This document shows, piece after piece, positions 12,152-23,934 of a stretch of 64,000 bases of DNA (the first letter of the stretch is position 1; each line of letters opens with the position of its first letter). Below the pieces are notes generated by a model. It did no database searches and was not told the DNA's origin. It saw only the letters and a list, made by a program, of their open reading frames with translations. The stretch covers positions 1 to 64,000 of the forward strand of contig JAGFBZ010002140.1 in the NCBI GenBank assembly GCA_018398805.1. Direction: 5' to 3'. This stretch comes from Hirundichthys speculiger (taxonomy: Eukaryota; Chordata; Actinopteri; Beloniformes; Exocoetidae). The translations under genes were made by a program, and so were the position numbers.

Positions 12152-14242
12152 TATTCACTTGCTCCAGTCACAGACAAAGTGAGTCGGATGGACCATTGAT
12201 GTCATGTATGGAGAAACAAGTAGAGGTTGAATAACAGTGGTCTAAGGATTGACCCTTGAGGAACTCCTCAGGTCATGGGATTAAGCTCAGAATAATGCTC
12301 AACCTTGAAAACGACAAAGTTAGTTATAAGTTGTTCTTTTTTTCTGTGAAATATGTTGACATTGTTATATCATTTTAAGATCAAGCTATTTAAGGTAATG
12401 TAGATGCCTTTTTTTTTTTGTTCTCCTGTCCTATGACAGTAATACCTGCGTGTCTGTGTGTGGCTAGCATGCTAACGGGGCTGTCCCTTTAATCAGAGCC
12501 CCTGCCGCCTGTGTTTCCCCTCCTGAGCCGTCATTTGCTGAGTGATGACGGCAGACCTGCCTCCATTTACAATCTTTTAAATCCTGCTGCCGGGGGTGAG
12601 GGGAGGGGGGGATGAGGATTACCAGCTTCTTACCTGTTGCTCTAATCAAAGGAATTATTAAATCACTGCTGGATGTTGCTTGGAATCTAAAAATAAACAC
12701 ACACACAGATACCTGACAGTTTTTCCTTCACATTCCTGTCGTAAGTATGTCTGTCTTTTTTTTTTTTTTTTTTTTTTTTTTTGCACATACAAACAAGACA
12801 AGTTGTTGGCAGTTGCTGGAGTTTCACTGGCAGCGTTTGTGAGGGTCGGTCATAGACTAAATATAAATGATGGATGCAGCCACCGTGATGTCTCCCACTC
12901 GGTTTAATGTGACTGCTCTTTTCAAGTTTGTTACATTACTAGACTGCATCTGTCTTTTCCTGAATATGTTGGCTGGCATCACAACTCTGTTCGGTGATCT
13001 CCTCAATCATTTATGAGTTTAAGCCTGAATGTAATTTAGGTGCGAGAGATAAAGGTCCACCTCCGGCACCGTCTCTGTACCAGGGCAGTTTACGTGCACT
13101 GTAAATGCTGTAAATGTTGTTGATTCATCATCAGGTCCTACATGGATGTAGTTTTTGTGTAAAGCTTTATAGGAATGCAGAGTCGTACTTTCACAGCAAG
13201 TCAGAAACTTAACCACTTTCTCAGTTTGACAGTAAAATTCTGCAGGAAGTTCAGTCCCACTTAAAAATGTTCAGCAGAACATAAAAATGACTCATTGCGT
13301 ATTTCACACGGCTTCCCTCTTTGGTGTGAAGTGCTCCGATCCAGATGCTCCTCTCTGAACGGCTCTCGTCCAGCGAAGCCACTTGACATGTGGAATATTT
13401 GATCCAGATAAACGGCGGTTCTAGAGAGGCCCATCGACGTGAAGAGAAGACAGGAGGCAGACGACGCTAAACCCAGCTCAGGATTAACCTCTGAGATCAG
13501 TTCTGTCATTTTGATTTGTTCCTTCATGGACCAGAACCGCTCCAGATGTGTTTTTATTTTTTTTTCAACCGTGCTGCTCACAAAGCTGTTACAGTCGTTA
13601 CGCTGCTGATTAGATTGTGCATAACCTGATTAAATAGAAAAAAAAAACCTCCTTTGTTTTACTTCACAGTTTCAGAGTTTCCCCACTAATATGTTTCACG
13701 TTAAATGAGGGAAGTCTGCTTGATTATCATGATCATTATCATAATTATGTTATGTTATGTTCCTGATGTTATGTTCCTGATGATTAACGCGATAACTCAC
13801 CGAGTTTGTACAACACTGTACAAAACTTTTATTATCATTGTCCTCTTTGAAAGCAGCATTTTGACCAGAAGGCCTATTGGTCCTGTCTGTTTTATATAAA
13901 AAGAAAATAACAGGGAATGTTTGTACATCGATAGTCAACTTGTATTGACTTATCCAAAGCTGTACAAACGGTCCTTTATAGACTTTTTGTACACATACAG
14001 AGTTAAAATCACCTCACCTGTCCATCAGTTCTAAGTGGAATGACATTTTTGAGTCGCGTCAGAGGTTTGAAACTCCCCTGGAGATATAGACCCACGTTAA
14101 AATAAACTGCTAACATTCACAACCGTTTTTCTGCAAATTCACATTCAGCTCTCCCCCAAAACTGCATCAATTCACGTCCTTTTGGTCCCTAACGAAGGTT
14201 TACATTCCTCACCACCTAATACTGGACCCTCGCTGTTATTGG
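12152..14242. other. Intergenic stretch; possible conserved block at 12440-12680
   Basis: No element found. 12440-12680 is non-repetitive and GC/AT-patterned, with TGCTGAGTGATGACGG (AP-1/MAF-like) and CTAATCAAAGGAATTA (TCF/LEF-like). A run of about 26 T lies at 12757-12782. The 106-codon minus frame at 13261-13581 resembles no family I know. Confidence 0.3.
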
Positions 14243-14770
14243 GTTCCCCTTTAAGTTCAATTTAATACAATTCAATTAAATTTTATCTGTATAGCATCTA
14301 TTACAATGTAAATTGTCTCTAGGAGCTTTACAGAGACATAAAGTATGACCCTCGAGCAAATATCATTAACTAAAATCATTATTTTAAATCCGAATCAGAG
14401 AAAAATGGCAAGTAATAAAAAAACTCCCCTGCTGGGAGAAAAAAAACTTTAAGCTAAACTATGGCAAGGAAAAACTCCACTTTAAGAGGAAGAAGCCTCG
14501 AGCAGGACCTGGATCGTAAGGGGGGACCTTCCTGCTGAAGACCAGCTGGATATGAAAGAAAAGAGGACAGAGGACAGAGAGAGGATGGAGGACAAAAAAC
14601 TACCGGAGCAGTGGAGCTCAGTTATATTTACGAGATGTTCCTAATTACTATGGATTGAGCTGAAGGAAGAAGAGGAAAGGAGGGGAGTGAAGAGAGGTAG
14701 AGACACCACTCAGCAGATCGTGTTAGTGTCTCCCTGCAGCGTAGGCCTATAGCAGCACAGCTATGACGAC
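14243..14770 (+). repeat. Dispersed teleost repeat family N, copy 1
   Basis: Starts near TTCAATTTAATACAATTC, then TGTATAGCATCTATTACAAT, the AAAAACTCCACTTTAAGAGG phrase and a purine-rich tract. The same order recurs at 26026-26690. This is a very common fish genomic repeat; I do not assign a class. Element D2 interrupts its end. Confidence 0.65.
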
Positions 14771-15274
14771 TAGAGCTGAGCGATTTTATCGATGTTGCGA
14801 TATACAGTATATCGATATTTTTTCGAGTATCGACTTTTCAGCCATGGGTATCACTATTCTAAGCTTCTTTCAAAACCCCCGTGTCCCACCTTTAAAAGCT
14901 TGCAAGCAACAATTTGCACCGTTTAAATAAATGAAACTATTTTTCTCAACAAATCTTATTATCTTATTCATTTTGTCCAGCATTTGCAAGCTGCCTGTCA
15001 GCCATGTAATGTGCAATTGATGCTTTCAGTTCAATTAATTCAAACAAAGTCATTGGAACACTCACTCACAAGATGTCACCAAAATCACTTTGTCCCTTTA
15101 AAATCTTTCAGAAAATGATGTAAAATGTATTATATGATGAATATCGATATATATCATATCGTGAGCAGAATATTGTATATCGTATCGTGAGATAAGGGTA
15201 TCGCTACAGCCCTACAGCGGATCATGTTGGTGGCTCCCTGCAGCGTAGGTCTATAGCAGCATAGCTATGACGAC
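14711..15274. repeat. Pair of 60-bp direct repeats around element D2
   Basis: Both copies contain CTCCCTGCAGCGTAGG and CTATGACGAC and differ at six sites. Too long for a hAT TSD, so more likely an older tandem duplication within repeat N with D2 at the junction. Confidence 0.8.
14771..15214 (+). mobile_element. hAT-like MITE family D, copy 2
   Basis: Complete at about 444 bp: TAGAGCTGAGCGATTTTATC to TATCGCTACAGCCCTA. No 8-bp TSD is visible. Instead the element sits between two 60-bp direct repeats (14711-14770 and 15215-15274, 54 of 60 identical). Confidence 0.82.
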
Positions 15275-17463
15275 GCTATGTTTAAGACCAGCCTGCTCCA
15301 GTCTTGGGTTTTTTTTAAGCAAATCTAAGTTGATCTAAGTGTGACATAATGTAGCTTGAAGTGAGGTTTAAAGTCTCTTTTACGAGGGGGAGAGAAGTTC
15401 AGTCGAATAATAATTTTTTTTATCATTATCAGAAACCCGAATTGTGACTGAAAACAAAGTTTGATGAGTTTCTTTCGCTCTGAAATAAATACTTACGAGA
15501 GTCGGTCCATCAGTTATCTGTCATGATCGCGTCCTTCCCCGGATAATACGGTTTATGACGTGACCTTTAACTACCTAACAAAAGAAAAGAGAGATTGATG
15601 GGCTCAAGCCCCCAGCAACAGCTCCTGAAAAAAAAGATCCAGAGGATGAAGAGAACGGATGGATGGATGGATGGATGATGGAGGAAGAGTGAGTTAAGGA
15701 GGCTGAGCTCACGTTAATGAGGGACCCTGACGACCACGTTTGTCTCATGCCTAAGGTGAATCACATTAGCCTAAAATCGTATTAAAATGCACTTTATTCC
15801 CAGTCAATAAGTTAATATTCCAATTTTGTTTTCCCCGGTGTTCAGGATTAAGTTGATTTAGACTAGTTCTTTGTGAAACAGTCGGTTTTATTCATTTCAA
15901 ATAGTCCTCTGTATATCGAGTTTTCTCTGAGATGGAACAAAGAGACAGGATGCTCTTTTCCCTTTTCTTTTTTTTCCTTTCTTCCCTTTTTTTTAGGGGG
16001 GGCTTTCAGGAAAATTAAACAATACTAAGCAATGATGATCCCAGACATGTAAACAGTCCACAGAGCAGCAGCCTCTCCTCAGTCAGCTGTGGAAACCTCT
16101 CCTGCTCTTATCTGGTAAAGTTTACTCTGCAAAGTGATTGTATAAAGAAGCCATTACTGGCCTGTAATGGTCTCTTGCTCCGGGCGAAGCCAGACAGAGC
16201 TGAGACGGTGAGGCGAGGACAGACGAAGGCACAATCACCGCTCCTGCAAAGCAGCAGTAATGTGGAGCTTCCTGTGAAGACTCGAGGATGTACGATTTTT
16301 TTATTTTTTTTTTTAAATCACAGGGGGATTTTCTTCCTGCATTTTTTGTTCTGCTCCGGTTGTTTCTATAGTTCCTCCGACCCAGTCCATGCATTCACGC
16401 TTTGCACACCTGCCGCTCAAAAAGCTGCGGCAGAGCGGAATTTTAAATATTAAAAGTTTATTTAGCAGCAGCCAGAGGAACGATTAAAATTCTGCTCTCG
16501 CCAGATAGGATGGGAAGAATTAGCGGGAGCGGGTGATTACGCGGCGGCGCGCCCGCTCGCATGTGTGTTTGTGTGTCAGCGTCTCCCCCTCCGGGCATCA
16601 CCAGCATCTGTAGCTCTACTGTAAATGTTCAAGATGAACCGCCGGCAACTCAGATGCTTAACGGGATTATCTTTTGTTTTTTTTCTCTTTATCAGAGTGG
16701 ACCAGTGCCATCTTCCAGCGTCTCCCCCCCCCCCCCCCTCCCCCTTCAGTTTTCTGTCGCTCCGTCTGTCACCTGGTGAGTACGCTCAGCTTCACCTCCC
16801 ACATCCAGCATCCGGCTTTTCAGTCTTTTATGTAATCACCAGCTCATTGTCTGACTTGGACAGTAAATTGCTTTCACCTTTACTAAACCGAGCAGACTTT
16901 CTAGATGATGCAGATAGAGGAGCATTGTTTAAAGTCACCGGTGCGTGCAGCAGCATATGGTAGACGCACTTCTGATAAGTGTGGTCAGCATCACTTATTT
17001 CTCTTTTTTTTTCCTTGTTTGGGACAGATCTAGACGATGCTGCACATGGTGATGACGTGCAGTCTGGGATCTGGGTGATTTAGTAGATTATTAAAACAAT
17101 ATACACATCACAATGTACCAGAGTGAGCATAAAAATGTCAACAGATTTAAATTTATAAGAAAAAAGAACCAGTTTTCCATGGACTGGGTAAGACTTTCTG
17201 CTTTCATTTTCGTGTGTGTGATGTTTCTGAACGATCACAGAGCAGCTTCAAAGGTCTCGTTACGGCGTACGCAGACGTTTCGTCTTTATCTCGGCTGGAC
17301 GGCGAGTCATCGCGGCAAATAAGAGTTAACCCTCTCAGCGAAATACCAGATGGGCTCAAAGCAGCTTAGCTTTATTAGATTGTTACCTGCGATCAGTTCA
17401 GGAAACACAGCTGCAAAGAGCTTTACCTAAATGCTTTTAAAAAATAATAATAATTAAACAATT
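15275..17463. other. Intergenic stretch, mostly unassigned
   Basis: 15598-15680 (GGCTCAAGCCCCCAG to GGATGGATGG) resembles a LINE/SINE tail ending in GATG repeats. 16480-16570 is a GC-rich block with CGATTAAAATTCTGC and AGGATGGGAAGAATTAGC. A C12 run lies near 16728. No gene was recognised. Confidence 0.35.
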
Positions 17464-18772
17464 AGGAGTCATAATTAGTGTCATTCTGATAAGTCCGATA
17501 TCATGACAAATAGGGGTGTGAAAAAAATCGATTTGGCAATATATCGCGATTTTCAGCTGCCCTATATAATATTGATTTTTCAGCTCCTAATATCATTTTT
17601 TTTTCCCGATTTTTTAAAAAACGCTAATAATAAACAACAAATTAGTTGTTTTGAAGCAAATAGTTTTGACTCAATTTGTCCTCTGAATGATCAATATCAT
17701 CTGATGAACATATACAGCAACTTGATTTTTCATCTCTACTTTTAATTTTGATATTAACTGGGTAGAATATCGCAATATATCGTGATATCACGATATCGTG
17801 ATACAATCGTATCGTGACCCAAGTATCATGATACATACCGTATTGCGAGGTCCTTGCCAATGCTCACCCCTAATGACAAAAAGCCCCGATAACATGTATT
17901 CTTGTCAACACAGCAGTGCCTTGCTCCCACTGAAACCCGAATAACCGGCAGTGAATGTTATGTTCAAGTGACGTCGGCATAATCAGAAAAATGATTTCTC
18001 AATCAGGAAAATCAAGAATACCCCCTCATGCCAGAAAACAATTTTAATCGGTCATAATTTTGGTAGTTGCTGACTTGAATTGATATTCTCAGTATTTTCC
18101 CATATGTTACACACATAAAAAATAGAAAAGGCAGTAGGAAAGATTAGCAAACGAGAGAACGGAGGAATTTACGTTTGACCTTGAATGCACTCTGCAACAC
18201 ATCGTGCTAATGAAAACAAACATGGCGGCAATCGTATGGAACTTTGTTAAAATTTCCGAAGAAGATAGTTTGCTGCCATCTGAAACATATCCGTCGCTTT
18301 TGAAAGTTTTGAAATCGCGCTAGAATAAGATAACGTGAGCTAAGGCTAACGTGACCAAGCTAGCAGCAGAGACTTACACACATCAGTGAGGCTTTTGAAA
18401 AATCCAAGAAATTTCCCAAAGATGACCCACGGGCAAAGGTGAAATGGGTACCTAACTTGTGCATTAATTTTCTATGGATATTTATTTTTCTGGAATGCAT
18501 TTTTTCAGTTAGTAATTCTGATGCATGTATTTCCATCAGTTCAAGGAGCCTTTATTTTTTTTATATCAGTCAGTAATGAACCTTATTTAAGTTGATGCTA
18601 GATATCAAATAGGTTTGTTTGATAGCTTTATGAAAATGTTTGAGAGGCTTGCCAATAGTTTTTTATTGGAAAAAATAAATATCTGTTCATTTAAAGAGTC
18701 CAAACTATTTTTGGTTTTGTTCATAGTATTGATGTAATGATCTTAGGTATATGTGTGTGTTATCAGTATTGG
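17464..18772 (+). mobile_element. hAT-like element family A, copy 2, carrying B3
   Basis: The left end is eroded (recognisable from about 17467) and the right terminus is lost after GTATATGTGTGTGTTATC. At 18377-18438 the + strand reads THISEAFEKSKKFPKDDPRA, which matches the segment after the BED finger in ZBED-type hAT transposases. Family A is thus an internally deleted derivative of a coding hAT element. Confidence 0.8.
17511..17872 (+). mobile_element. hAT-like MITE family B, copy 3, nested in A2
   Basis: 362 bp from TAGGGGTGTGAAAAAAATCG to AATGCTCACCCCTA with a perfect TSD ATGACAAA (17503-17510, 17873-17880). The target is recognisable family A sequence (GATATCATGACAAATAGCCC in intact copies), so B is younger than this A copy. 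Confidence 0.93.
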
Positions 18773-19282
18773 TCTGGGAGCACAGACGTGACAGACATGA
18801 TGGAACCAGAGGCCACCAACTCTCCTCCTTTTGCATCTGTTGACAACAGTTTGTGGAACATTTAGTTTTCCACTTGTACGGACTTATGGAAAAGGTGATA
18901 CCTGCATAAACGGCTACAGACCCTGTTCACAGAGTTTCCGAAATGGAATGACATCTGTGACTCTTTTCAGAGGCTTAAAATAGCTGTTGACCTCGGCTGG
19001 TCGTCCCAAGTCCGAACATTATTTGCCAAATTGCTACATATATTCGTTTGTTCTGGTCCCTATCAAAGGTTTCTGCTCCTTTCCGTCTAATAATAAACGT
19101 GCGGTGGTTTTAACTCGGGAATGTTCCTTTTAAGGTTCGTCTTCGTGTGGCCCTGCGACGGACCGGCGACCTGTCCAGGGTGGCGCCCTGCCGCAGATCC
19201 CCGGGCCGCCGGTGCTGATCCGACGCCACGTAATCCTGTTGAATCGAGATGTAGTTGAGAGAAATATTCAAATCAACACGTA
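18773..19282. other. Intergenic stretch with a probable LINE 3' fragment
   Basis: 19150-19235 contains GGCCCTGCGACGGACCGGCG then ACCTGTCCAGGGTGG, close to the end of a very common fish non-LTR element. 19040-19140 is distantly similar to 14150-14245 and 26690-26790. Nothing else recognised. Confidence 0.45.
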
Positions 19283-19648
19283 CAGTCATGGAAAAAATTA
19301 TTAGACCACCATTGTTTTCTTCAGTTTCTTGTTCATTTTAATGCCTGTTACAACTAAAGGTACATTTGTTTGGACAAACATAACAATAACCACAAAGACT
19401 GCTCATAAGAGTTTTATTTAAGAGCTGATATCTTACCATTTTCCATGGTTTTCTTGATTATAACTTAAATCACTTAAGTTTTTACATCAATAGCTATGGC
19501 GTTGTACTGCCAAAAACACTGCTTTTATGCATTCAGTGTTTTCTTTTCTGTCTGTTTTAGTCACATGATGACGTTTAGTGGTACCAGGAATTAAAATGAA
19601 CAAGAAACTGAAGAAAAAATGGTGGTCTAATAATTTTTTCCATGACTG
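19283..19648 (+). mobile_element. Tc1/mariner-like MITE family M, copy 1
   Basis: 366 bp, TA on both sides. TIRs start CAGTCATGGAAAAAATTATT and end TTTTTTCCATGACTG. The inner arms are also largely palindromic (GTTCATTTTAATGCC and GGAATTAAAATGAAC). No transposase. Copy M2 at 55568 has the same length in the opposite orientation. Confidence 0.9.
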
Positions 19649-20456
19649 TACGTGAGCGCCAAGCAGCCGGTACATCGGCACAAGTCGGCCTCACGTACGT
19701 TTCCAGCCAATCACAGAGCTTGTTTACTAGAACTGAGGGACCTGTTTTGAGCAGTGCGTGCATGTGCGTGCATGTGCGTGGCTTTTACCGATAAGGGTCT
19801 GTGTTGGAGGTGCATGTTCTCTCGTAATGCCTGAGGGGGCAGTCAGACTGGGTGGGTCCCCACGAGTCCCGCCGCGGCTATAAATACACAGCGGGATCCC
19901 ATTCAGAGGCTTAATTTGCGCGTGCATGTTCGCAACGCCGCTGCAGCCGGGGGCTGCTGCTGGCCAGAAGGGTTGCTATGGAGACCAGAGGAGCGCAACA
20001 TCTGTGGATCTTTCTCTGTCTGTCAACAGGGGTTTTAATCTTTCCGTCTCTGATGTTTGTCTTTTTTTTTGTCTGTCTGGCACTCGGAAAAACTGCCCAC
20101 CGATCAGTCCTTCCTCCAGCTTTGCTCCAGCTGCCTGCAGACCCTCGGGGGTGTCAGTCAGGAGGGACTCAAGGACTCTTTTCTGGGTTTATTCCAGTGG
20201 AAAGCTCCCATTCTGGGGAAGCATTTAACCCCCTGGCCCTTCCTGCTCCCTCTCTCCACGTCTCCACGTCTCCCGTCTCTATAAGGACATGTTCTATTTC
20301 CACAGCTCCTGTACGCCGCTGCCTCGTCCACTCAGCAGGGCACTAACTCTCTTTTGATAAGGACTTATTTGGGCAACGGGAGAACTCCCATTATTTCTCC
20401 CCGTCTGTCCTCCTGCCGTCCGGTGCTCCTCATCTCAGACCGTCAGCCATTCTGTT
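19649..20456. other. Intergenic stretch without recognised features
   Basis: No element termini or coding homology. The open frame at 19978-20346 (122 codons, hydrophobic start) has no family resemblance and lacks splice-site or codon evidence. Confidence 0.35.
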
Positions 20457-21980
20457 TAGGGGTGCACGATAATTATCGACCCGATAACTATCAGGCCGAT
20501 AACAGGAAATTATGACATCATCCCGATAAGTCCGATATCGTAACGAACAGCCCCGATAACATATATATTTTTGTCAACACAGCAGTGCCTCGCTCCCTCT
20601 GAGCCTTGAATGACCGGCAGTGAATGTTATGTTCAAGTGATGTCGGCATAATCAGAAAAACGATTTCTCAGTAAGGAAAATCAAGAATACCCCCTAATGC
20701 CAGAAAACAATTTGTTAACTCGGTCATCATTTTGGTAGTTGCTGACTTGAAATAATATACGCAGTAATTTTGCCACATGTTACAGATAAAAAATAGAAAA
20801 GGCAGGAAGAACGACTAGCAAACGAGGGAACAGAGGAATTTACGTTTGACCTTGAATGCAGCATGCAGCACAGCGTGCCAATGAAACCAAACATGGCGGC
20901 GATCGTACGGAACTTTGTTAAAGTTTCCGAAGAAGATAGTTTGCTGCCATCTGAAACATAACCGTCGCTTTTGAAAGTTTTGAAATCGCGCTACGTATGC
21001 TAATGTGAGCTAATGCTAACGTGAGCAAGCTAGCAGCAGAGAATTCACCGGGACTTGCACACATCACTGACTTGAATTGATATTCGCAGTATTTTCCCAC
21101 ATGTTACACATACAAAATAGAAAAAATGAATAAGGCTGAAAGAACTACGAGGGAACGGAGGAATTTACGTTACACCTTGAATGCAACATGCAGTTCAGTG
21201 CACTGATAAAAACAAACAAACATGCCGGCTGTTTTATGGAACTTCGTTAAAGTTTCAGAGGAAGATAGATTGTTGGTTATTTGTGACAAATGCTCCAAGC
21301 GAAGGAGGGAAAAATAGCACAAGCTTTAATACGTCAAACCTGATCAGCCACCTGAAACATAACCATCGCTTCCATGGAGTTTTGAAATCGCGCTAACGTG
21401 AGCTAACATGAGCTAACGTCAGCAAGCCAGCAGCAAGTCAACCCCTCCCCTCCCCTCGCCATCATCTCTCTCATCTAAAGCTTCCATGAGATTAAAAAAA
21501 AAAACCAAAACTACTGAACCTCATTTACTTTAATTAAAAGGCATTCATTTGAATAGAACCCTTTAAACATATTTTTTTGTTACTATGGAGTGCACTTTTT
21601 CAGTTTATTTACACAGACAAGTCTAACTTGTGTCAGTACATTATGACCTGTGCATTATTTTTTTTATTGTCATTTAGGAATGAATTTTTTCAGTTAGTAA
21701 TTCTGATGCATGTATTTCCATCAGTTCAAGGAGCCTTTATTTTCTATATCAGTCAATGAACCTGATTTAGATTAATGTAAGATATCAAATAGGTTTGTTT
21801 GATAGCTTTCGGAAAATGTCTGAGAGATTTGCAAATAGTTTTTCATTAGAAAAAATAATTATCTGTTCATTTAAAAAGTCAAAACAGTTTTTGGTTTTGT
21901 TCATAGTATTGATGTAATGATCTTAGGTATATGTGTGTGTTATCGTATCGGTTTTAAAAAACAGTTATCGTGCATCCCTG
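20457..21980 (+). mobile_element. hAT-like element family A, copy 3, with intact TSD, BED-finger relic and internal duplication
   Basis: Starts TAGGGGTGCACGATAATTAT and ends ACAGTTATCGTGCATCCCTG, flanked by a perfect TSD ATTCTGTT (20449-20456, 21981-21988). At about 21293-21385 the + strand reads EGGKNSTSFNTSNLISHLKH NHRF, a BED zinc-finger half with its two His residues. The segment with GACTTGAA and ATATTCGCAGTATTTTCC occurs twice (about 20740-21060 and 21064-21420), so the copy is longer than A4 or A5. Confidence 0.92.
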
Positions 21981-21988
21981 ATTCTGTT

Positions 21989-23300
21989 TATTACACGGTT
22001 TCTCTCAGGAGGTCATCTGCGGGCGCCGCCCTTTCACACGGGCATCAGGAGGTTGGAGCGGCTGGATGAGACGTCACAGCTCTTCCCAAGCTGAAGTCCA
22101 TCTCATCTTTTGAGCATACATGAGTTTGGAGCGTTTTAATCCCTTGAGGTATCGCCTCTGACTCCATATGGTGCTGTTTTTCAGCGGCCAGCACTCACTG
22201 ATTTTCGTGTTTGCTGAGGGGCCTGAGTTTATCCGAGGGAAGCGATCACACCCCGCATCTTTCAGAGACGAAGCTCAGAGGCTTCTGAACCACTTTCTTT
22301 TAGGTCGGCGAGAATATTTTTGGTGCGTGTGTGCATGTTCTTGGTATTCGTGACCATATTTGGGGGCACCTGGCCTTCAGGAGCTCTCCGCGGTTCATGT
22401 GCAGCTTGGCAGAATGAACCTTCGACCCTCTAATCCATCCTAAATGAGAATGTCACGGCGCAGCGGTGCGCGGCGCGGCCCCAGCGCTGGCTCTGTGATG
22501 TAATCCAGTCATTTTGGAATAATTTGGTATTTTTTTTACTCGGCGGGAATCCCTTCTCAAAGGCCGGTTACCTAACTTCATCCAGAGCATTAACAGGCTC
22601 TCCCCGGCTGGCCCCGCGTCCACCTTCATCACCGCGAGCGAAGCATCCATCCGCGGACGCCGAGATGAGGCCGAGCCGTCTGTTATATCCCGTTTGTGTC
22701 CTCAGACGGCTCCCGTCGTGTCACCTCAGTGCTCGCTGCTGCCGTCAGGGTCATTTCCAGCTGTTTTAGCTGCTGCGTTGAACAGACGTCTTACTCTGTG
22801 TTTCTATTATTATCCAGACATGGATGTCCTCCTCTCGTCTTCGCTGTTGTTCCATTTTCTGTTGTCTGTCTCGTCTTTGTCACATGGTTTCAGTTACACA
22901 TTCATTTAAAAGGGGAAAAAAAAAGCATTTGCCCCAATAAATCCTCTAAAAAGCCTTCTTTAAGCACTGCGCCTGTTATCTTCCTGGTGAGCTTTCTCAT
23001 TTACTAGCAAACACAAATAAATGAAGAACCGCGTTAGATGTTTCAGGACTGACGAGGCAGTTTGCAGTTTTGTTTTCTTATTCTCACCTGATATCAGATT
23101 TCAGCCGCTGTTTTAAGTCGCCCCAGAGCAGCTGGACTCTGCTGTTGTAATATTTATACACTGTGTTTGAGGAACTACCTTGCTGAAATAAATTAAAAAT
23201 GAATCTGCCAGGTGCAGTAATTTGACCTCATACCATCACAGATGCTGCATTATGAATAATAAATTGGGAGATGTACATGACCTCCAAAATTCGGCAAAGA
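21989..23300. other. Intergenic stretch; GC-rich block at 22440-22680
   Basis: No gene or element. 22440-22680 is GC-rich with an AT island (TTTTGGAATAATTTGG), a possible conserved non-coding element. GCGGCCAGCACTCACTGATT at about 22183 is almost repeated near 25704. Confidence 0.3.
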
Positions 23301-23934
23301 CTTTTTCGTGGTTAATGGGGACCGGAGCCCCCCGAACCTCAATAATATGTTTAAAATATGTTTAAAAACCACAAAAAAGTAGCGGAACAAGACAAAGGCT
23401 CAACTATGGTCTTTCTGTTACCTTCACAGCCTCTGGTGTCTGATCTGTAGTAAAGAAACCGCTGGTATTGTGCTATTTTTGGCTCGTAATTAGCGGCTAA
23501 CATGCTAAAAACGACAAAAGAAACAGTCCGGTTTTCTCTGCATGGAACGGGAACTTTATTCTGGTACTGCAGGAACTTGTAACATCACACAGGTTGTATT
23601 GTTGGGCTCCTGTCAGTTAACAGAGAATGTAAATCTATACACGCTGGGCTGATGTTGATGATCACTACACTTTTCATCTAACCCCGTTTCCGATCTGCCG
23701 TCCCACGACACACACACTCCATTACCCATAAGGCCACATCATTACCCATAAGGCTAACTTCTTAAAGGGGCCAGACTGGCTCACAGCATTTCTTTACTGT
23801 TAGAGAACACACACAACATCCTGTGATGTTTCCACAATTTTTTGAATCTTTTAAAATTATATAATATATTTCTGAAAAATCTGCGAATAACAAAAACTGC
23901 GGAACTTAAACCGCGAATTGGCGAGGGATCACTG
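23301..23934 (-). mobile_element. Tigger/pogo-like MITE family C, copy 3 (long subfamily)
   Basis: Reverse copy: TTCGTGGTTAATGGGGACCG near the left and GCGAATTGGCGAGGGATCAC then TG at the right, followed by TA. The extreme left terminus is eroded. It shares a longer interior (AACAGTCCGG, CATTACCCATAAGGC) with C4, not with C1 or C2. Confidence 0.78.

Noticed and set aside
13261..13581. 106-codon minus ORF
   Set aside because: No recognisable family, no splice signals and no conserved neighbour; length is within chance for this window.
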